9,510 bases of DNA from an uncultured Cyanobium sp. (GTDB lineage Bacteria; Cyanobacteriota; Cyanobacteriia; PCC-6307; Cyanobiaceae). The notes beneath the pieces are model-generated. The model did no database searches, had not been told where the DNA came from, and saw only the letters and a program-made list of their open reading frames with translations. The stretch spans positions 1-9,510 of the forward strand of contig CALFOF010000037.1 of the NCBI GenBank assembly GCA_937919075.1, given 5' to 3'. Within the stretch, counting starts at the first letter, position 1; each line of letters begins with the position of its first letter. The position numbers and the translations under genes are program-made. Shown here piece after piece: positions 6,102 through 9,510 of the stretch.

Positions 6102-7297
6102 AGGTGGTTGAAACCTTTTGCTTCGACGATGCCGTCGTTCCGTTTGAGCTGCTCCGCGAGCGGGCTTACAACATGCGCTGGGCGGAGCAGCCCGAAGGGG
6201 TGATTCCGCTTACGGCCGCAGACCCCGATTTTCCCGCGGCTCCCGTGATCAGAGAGGCTGTGATCCGCTATGCCAGCAGTGGGGTGTTCAGCTATGGACC
6301 TCCAGGCGGGCTGCCCTCTTTTCGCGCTGCCGTGGCCACCTATCTGCGCCAGGAGCGGGGTGTTGATGTGAGCGCGGCAGGGGTGATCGCAGTCGACAGC
6401 GCCGCCGCCGGGCTGGCCATGGTGGCCCGCCAGTGGCTCAGCCCGGGGGATGAGGCGGTGGTGTGGGATCCGGCCGATTTTCTCTTCGCCCACACCGTGC
6501 GCGCCGCTGGCGGTACTCCCCTGTTCTGGAGCCTGGATCGTCATGCCCCGCTCGACCTGGAGGCGCTTGAGCGGCTGATCAGCCCACGCACCCGCATGCT
6601 TTGCCTGTGCAACCCCCACAACCCGCTGGGGCGCTGTTTTCGGCGCGATGAGCTGGAGGCACTGGGCCGTTTCTGCCTGGAGCGCGGCATCCGCGTGCTC
6701 AGTGACGAGATCTGGAGCGAGGTGGTGTACCCGCCGGCTGTGTTCACCAGCTGGCTGGCGCTCGAGCCGGCGCTGGCGGCCCAGGGCGCCGTGGTGCATG
6801 GCTTCTCGAAGGCCTTTGCCCTGGCAGGCCTGCGCGTGGGCTATGTGGCCATGACCGACGCCGACGCCAGTGCCCGGATGCTGGCCGCCAGTGAGCAGCC
6901 CGCCACAGTGGCGGGGGTGGCCACCCTTAGCCAGGTGGCGGCGGAAGCGGCCTATTCCCCGGAGGGCCTGCGGTGGTTGCAGGCCTTTCAGCAGCATCTG
7001 CTGGAGCGTCGCAATCAGGCCATCACCCTGCTGCGCACCATGCCCGGCGTCCAGGTGGAAACGCCCGATGCCACCTACGTGGCGCTGGTGCGCGTACCGG
7101 CGGGAGAGAGGGGCGTGGAGCCGCTCACGGACTGGTTGCTGCGGCGCCATCTTCTGGCCGTGGTGCCCGGCAGTCCGCGTTGGTTCGGGGCCGGTGCCGC
7201 CGGCCATGTGCGCCTCTGCTTCGCTACCTCGGCGGGGGTGTTGGCTGAAGGCCTCGACAGGTTGGCCCGCGGTCTGCGGGAGTGGCCCCGCGCGTAA
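6098..7297 (+). CDS. PLP-dependent aminotransferase, fold type I (class I/II, MalY/PatB-like N-terminus)
   Basis: A 399-residue intact enzyme. Fold-type I signatures: NPHNPLG at 172-178 (Asn175 near the PLP ring), SDEIW at 202-206 (Asp203 to the pyridine nitrogen), GFSKAFALAGLRVGY at 235-249 (Lys238 forms the Schiff base, Arg246 contacts the phosphate) and HVRLCFA at 370-376 (Arg372, carboxylate). The N-terminal pattern with a Trp, then TAADPDFP and GVFSYGPP, recalls the MalY/PatB cystathionine beta-lyase-like group, so transamination and C-S lysis are both possible. The GTG at 6098 overlaps the monooxygenase stop (GTGA), implying translational coupling to a gene that is now broken; translation may be reduced. 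The neighbour suggests a joint role in modifying an amino-acid-like substrate, which is inference. A stem-loop follows at 7317. Confidence 0.9.
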   Translation: MKVVETFCFDDAVVPFELLRERAYNMRWAEQPEGVIPLTAADPDFPAAPVIREAVIRYASSGVFSYGPPGGLPSFRAAVATYLRQERGVDVSAAGVIAVDSAAAGLAMVARQWLSPGDEAVVWDPADFLFAHTVRAAGGTPLFWSLDRHAPLDLEALERLISPRTRMLCLCNPHNPLGRCFRRDELEALGRFCLERGIRVLSDEIWSEVVYPPAVFTSWLALEPALAAQGAVVHGFSKAFALAGLRVGYVAMTDADASARMLAASEQPATVAGVATLSQVAAEAAYSPEGLRWLQAFQQHLLERRNQAITLLRTMPGVQVETPDATYVALVRVPAGERGVEPLTDWLLRRHLLAVVPGSPRWFGAGAAGHVRLCFATSAGVLAEGLDRLARGLREWPRA

Positions 7298-7609
7298 GGG
7301 GTGGAGGCTGAGGAATTCGCCACAACTCTGTGGCGATGAGCACCAGGACGACTGAACAGCATTGGCTAAGATCACTTGGCTATCACTGAAGTTTCAGGGA
7401 TTTTTGCGGGAGTTCTCGGCGTGTGTCTCATTCGCCGCCGTTGTGTCACCAGCTCTTCGCCTTCACCAGCCCAACCCTCTTTTTGGTGATGTTGTGTTCG
7501 CTTTTCGGCTCTATCGCTTGACGTTGCCCTTATCCTCCCCCCGCTGTATGAGGGCTAGGCAGCTTTGCTTGGCTCTGTGGAGCTGGCATCCCCTACCGGC
7601 CTCAATCCC
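7298..7609. other. Gene-poor leader upstream of the GGDEF-EAL gene
   Basis: About 310 bases between the aminotransferase stop and the ATG at 7610. One frame is open on the plus strand (7362-7613), but its predicted protein has no recognisable motif and unusual composition, so I do not call it. Visible structure is limited to the hairpin at 7317-7336, a short direct repeat of TTGGCTA near 7363-7381 and a weak inverted repeat TCACCA/TGGTGA at 7463-7468 and 7484-7489 with a 15-base loop. The stretch is more T-rich than the core operon, as expected of a promoter-bearing leader, but I find no convincing -35/-10 pair. Confidence 0.4.
7317..7336 (+). terminator. Possible weak terminator hairpin after the aminotransferase
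   Basis: TCGCCACA (7317-7324) and TGTGGCGA (7329-7336) form a perfect 8-bp stem with a 4-base loop, 20 bases after the aminotransferase stop. No T-run follows, so this is not a classical Rho-independent terminator. It could be an mRNA 3' stabiliser or a chance palindrome. Confidence 0.3.
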
Positions 7610-8725
7610 ATGAGGAGCGGGAACGAGCACGCTTCCTCTGCGATTCCTTGGTCTTTAAGGGCGCACGCGGCGATCCTGGAAGCGTTCTCGATCGAAGATC
7701 CCTCCAGCACCAATGATGTGGTCGACCAGCTGGCTCTGGCCCTCAAGGCCGATGTTGCCGCGCTGATCACCAATCAGTCCTTTCGTTGTTCGGTTGGTTT
7801 GAGCGCGGAAGATCAAGCGCTGTTGTTGCGGGTGGCCGCAGATCGCCCCACGGAAATCCGCCTAACTACAGGCCTGCGGCAGGTGCATTGGTGCCAGCTT
7901 CCCGGCCTGGATGTGTTGCTGGTCGCCCGCTTCCAGACTCCGTTCGACCTGCAGGAGCGCTGGCTGTTGGAGGCTTTGGCCCAGAGTCTGCAGCTGTGTG
8001 CCCAGGTCGGCACGTCGATGTTGGCGGAGCGCTCCGCCACGCGGGCGGCCCTTGATCAGCCGAGCTACGATATGCTGACGGGGCTGCCGAACCGCACCCA
8101 CGTGCTGGGCCAATTGGCGCTCAGCCTGGAGATGACCCTGCGGAGCGGTGGCTCCAAAGGAGCTGTGGCGGTTCTGTTCATCGATATCGATCGCTTCAAG
8201 CTGATCAATGATGCTCATGGCCACACGACCGGAGATCGTTTCCTGATCACCGTGGCTAAGTGCCTGCGTCAATGCGTGCTGTCCGGCGATCTGGTGGGAC
8301 GTCTTTCCGGGGATGAGTTCATCATCGTGAGTTCGAATTGTTCTCAGGAGTCGGTGCAGGCACTTGGGGCGCGCATCATTGATCTGATCGGCCGGCCGAT
8401 GACAATCGGCAACAAGTTGCTCAGCCATTCGGCCTCGATTGGGGTGGCCATCGCAAACGGCAAGGACAGCGCCGAAGTGTTGATTGAAAATGCCGACATG
8501 GCGATGTACAAGGCCAAGTCCAATGGTCGGGGCTGCCTGGCGTATTTCGACCAGCAGATGCGAAACACCGCCTTGAAAGCGGCAACGATGGAGCAGGACC
8601 TCAGGCGAGCTCTGGCAGCCGGCGAAATCGTCTGCTACTTCCAGCCGATCTTTCGCGTGCATGATCAGCGGATCCTTGGCTCTTTGAAGCGCTGGCACGC
8701 TGGAAGCATCCGATGCATGGCCTAA
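7610..8725 (+). CDS. GAF-like sensor + GGDEF diguanylate cyclase; 5' part of a frameshifted GGDEF-EAL gene
   Basis: Numbering is from ATG 7610; TTG 7565 in the same frame is an alternative giving 15 more residues. Residues about 15-140 look like a GAF-type sensor, ending in a helix that leads to the cyclase. The GGDEF domain spans about 152-320: DMLTGLPNR at 154-162, metal-binding Asp192 in FIDIDRF, SGDEF at 233-237 and ADMAMYKAKSNGR near 295-307. Ser replaces the first Gly of GGDEF, a variant known in some active cyclases. The inhibitory RxxD site reads LSGD, so product inhibition there is probably lost. EAL begins with FQPIF near 344-348, then breaks after RILG: a -1/+2 shift near 8680-8685 ends the frame at 8725. 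Repaired, the full protein would be about 586 residues. No membrane segment is seen, so it is probably cytosolic. Confidence 0.85.
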   Translation: MRSGNEHASSAIPWSLRAHAAILEAFSIEDPSSTNDVVDQLALALKADVAALITNQSFRCSVGLSAEDQALLLRVAADRPTEIRLTTGLRQVHWCQLPGLDVLLVARFQTPFDLQERWLLEALAQSLQLCAQVGTSMLAERSATRAALDQPSYDMLTGLPNRTHVLGQLALSLEMTLRSGGSKGAVAVLFIDIDRFKLINDAHGHTTGDRFLITVAKCLRQCVLSGDLVGRLSGDEFIIVSSNCSQESVQALGARIIDLIGRPMTIGNKLLSHSASIGVAIANGKDSAEVLIENADMAMYKAKSNGRGCLAYFDQQMRNTALKAATMEQDLRRALAAGEIVCYFQPIFRVHDQRILGSLKRWHAGSIRCMA

Positions 8726-9372
8726 TCACGCCTGGAGAATTCATCCCGGTGGCTGAAGAAAGAGGGTTGATCGTGCAGATTGATGCGATCGTGCTTCAGC
8801 AGGCCAGTAAGCACATGGCCCGTTGTCATGCGGTCTGTCCGGATCAGAGCCCGGGGCTGTCAGTGAACCTCTCTGTGCGCAGCTTGCTGGATCCGGGCAC
8901 GCCTCAGCAGATTGCTACGGCATTGTTTGAGTCAGGCTTTCTACCGGATCGCCTCTACATCGAAATCACCGAAACAATGCTGATTGAAGATGTTGAAGCC
9001 ACTCTTCTTGCCTTTCGTCAGATCAAGGCGCTGGGTGCCAACCTGGCCATCGACGACTTCGGCTCCGGCTACACCTCCGTGCGTTACCTCAAGCAGTTGC
9101 CGGTTGAAATTCTCAAAATTGATCGCTCCTTCATTGAGGGCTTGGGTCGAAATCAAGAAGATGAAGTGATCGTGAAAGCTGTTCTCAGCATGGCCAAGGC
9201 GCTAGGCCTGCATGCGATTGCGGAAGGCGTGGAGCGGCAGGAGCAATTGGATGTACTGAAAATGCTTGGTTGTGATTGTATTCAGGGCCTCCTTGTTGGC
9301 AAGCCAAAAAATGCTTCCAGCACGCTTGCACTGATCCAATCACGCTCAACAGCATTAGCGGACTGCGTCTGA
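8713..9372 (+). CDS. EAL c-di-GMP phosphodiesterase domain; 3' part of the frameshifted GGDEF-EAL gene
   Basis: The frame actually runs open from before 8713: starting near 8685 it reads FEALARWKHP, the EAL signature itself, which follows RILG of the upstream piece. Counting from ATG 8713, the other catalytic elements are present: NLS at 52-54, EITET at 83-87 with metal-ligand Glu84, DDFGSGY at 114-120, LKIDRSF at 134-140 with Lys135, AEGVE at 170-174 and QGLLVGKP at 191-198 in place of the common QGYLFSRP. With these residues the repaired protein should be able to hydrolyse c-di-GMP to pGpG. If translated alone from ATG 8713 it would lack the EAL glutamate and should be inactive. I read it as the second half of the neighbouring gene, not an independent gene. 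Base composition is visibly less GC-rich than the uppS operon. Confidence 0.85.
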   Translation: MHGLITPGEFIPVAEERGLIVQIDAIVLQQASKHMARCHAVCPDQSPGLSVNLSVRSLLDPGTPQQIATALFESGFLPDRLYIEITETMLIEDVEATLLAFRQIKALGANLAIDDFGSGYTSVRYLKQLPVEILKIDRSFIEGLGRNQEDEVIVKAVLSMAKALGLHAIAEGVERQEQLDVLKMLGCDCIQGLLVGKPKNASSTLALIQSRSTALADCV

Positions 9373-9510
9373 TGTATGATTCTTTTGGGCTTCTCAATGT
9401 GGGCCAGGAGTTGCCATCAGCTCCCATGATCGGTTCTGGATCGTCGCGACGTCATCACCTGCAGCTCAAGGCCATTCGCGGCCTCAAGGCGATCTGGATA
9501 GAGGCGTATC
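9372..9510 (+). CDS. Possible 5' end of a downstream gene (partial, unidentified)
   Basis: An ATG at 9372-9374 overlaps the EAL stop by one base (TGATG) and its frame stays open to the window edge, giving 46 residues. A second in-frame ATG lies at 9426. The peptide (MYDSFGLLNV at the start, LQLKAIRGLKAIW near the end) is basic in its second half and matches no family I recognise. A 139-base open frame in this composition can arise by chance, and no clear ribosome-binding site precedes the ATG. Confidence 0.35.
   Translation, partial: MYDSFGLLNVGQELPSAPMIGSGSSRRHHLQLKAIRGLKAIWIEAY

Noticed and set aside
6014..7375. Long open frame antisense to the aminotransferase (453 codons)
   Set aside because: The composition is typical of antisense GC-rich coding sequence, and the plus strand has a complete set of PLP-enzyme motifs.
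7518..7552. TTGACG with TATGAG downstream as a sigma70-type promoter
   Set aside because: The spacer is 23 bases, too long for a normal promoter, and no better -10 lies at 16-18 bases.
7362..7613. 83-codon frame in the leader before the GGDEF-EAL gene
   Set aside because: There is no ribosome-binding site or domain, composition is odd, and it overlaps the start of the GGDEF gene; chance is the simpler explanation.
8676..8690. Programmed -1 ribosomal frameshift at the GGDEF-EAL break
   Set aside because: The needed shift is -1, but there is no X XXY YYZ slippery heptamer at the junction (codons GGC TCT TTG AAG) and no obvious downstream pseudoknot; a mutation or sequence error fits better.
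7862..8698. 278-codon frame antisense to the GGDEF domain
   Set aside because: The GGDEF motifs on the plus strand fully explain the region; the antisense product shows nothing recognisable.

Overview
The window looks like the chromosome of a GC-rich picocyanobacterium of the Cyanobium / freshwater-coastal Synechococcus type. This rests on the gene order uppS-bioB-trhO, the cyanobacterial flavour of the proteins, and the high GC with heavy use of G/C-ending codons. It is an inference from content; no rRNA is present to confirm it. I see no tRNA, rRNA, CRISPR array, transposase or attachment site.

Region 1 (1-4584, + strand) is a tight core-type operon: the last codons of an upstream gene, then uppS (cis-prenyltransferase for the lipid carrier of wall synthesis), bioB (biotin synthase), trhO (rhodanese-type tRNA U34 hydroxylase), a GST-like protein fused to a DUF952 domain, and a small conserved protein with a GNAT-like C-terminal part. 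Three of the junctions are 4-base ATGA stop/start overlaps and the bioB-trhO gap is 7 bases, so the genes are probably co-transcribed and partly translationally coupled.

Region 2 (about 4550-6101) is gene wreckage. On the minus strand there is a short remnant of a glyceraldehyde-3-phosphate dehydrogenase gene: part of the N-terminal NAD domain joined almost directly to the extreme C-terminus, with the middle missing. Next to it on the plus strand is an FAD-dependent monooxygenase gene that carries every hallmark of its family but is broken by one reading-frame shift and one in-frame TAG.

Region 3 (6098-7297) is an intact PLP-dependent aminotransferase whose GTG start overlaps the stop of the broken monooxygenase. 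The pair looks like a former two-gene unit (flavin hydroxylase plus PLP enzyme) of unknown substrate.

Region 4 (7298-9372) is a leader of about 300 bases without a convincing gene, then a c-di-GMP turnover gene: GAF-like sensor, GGDEF domain (SGDEF variant), EAL domain. The frame shifts by -1 (or +2) exactly at the EAL signature, so the reading frame as given yields a truncated cyclase-only protein. The last 139 bases may hold the start of another gene.

I do not see a convincing novel defence or mobile system. The most informative part is the cluster of decayed or frame-broken genes beside a clean core operon, and the need to decide whether the two -1/+2 frame shifts are real mutations or sequence errors.
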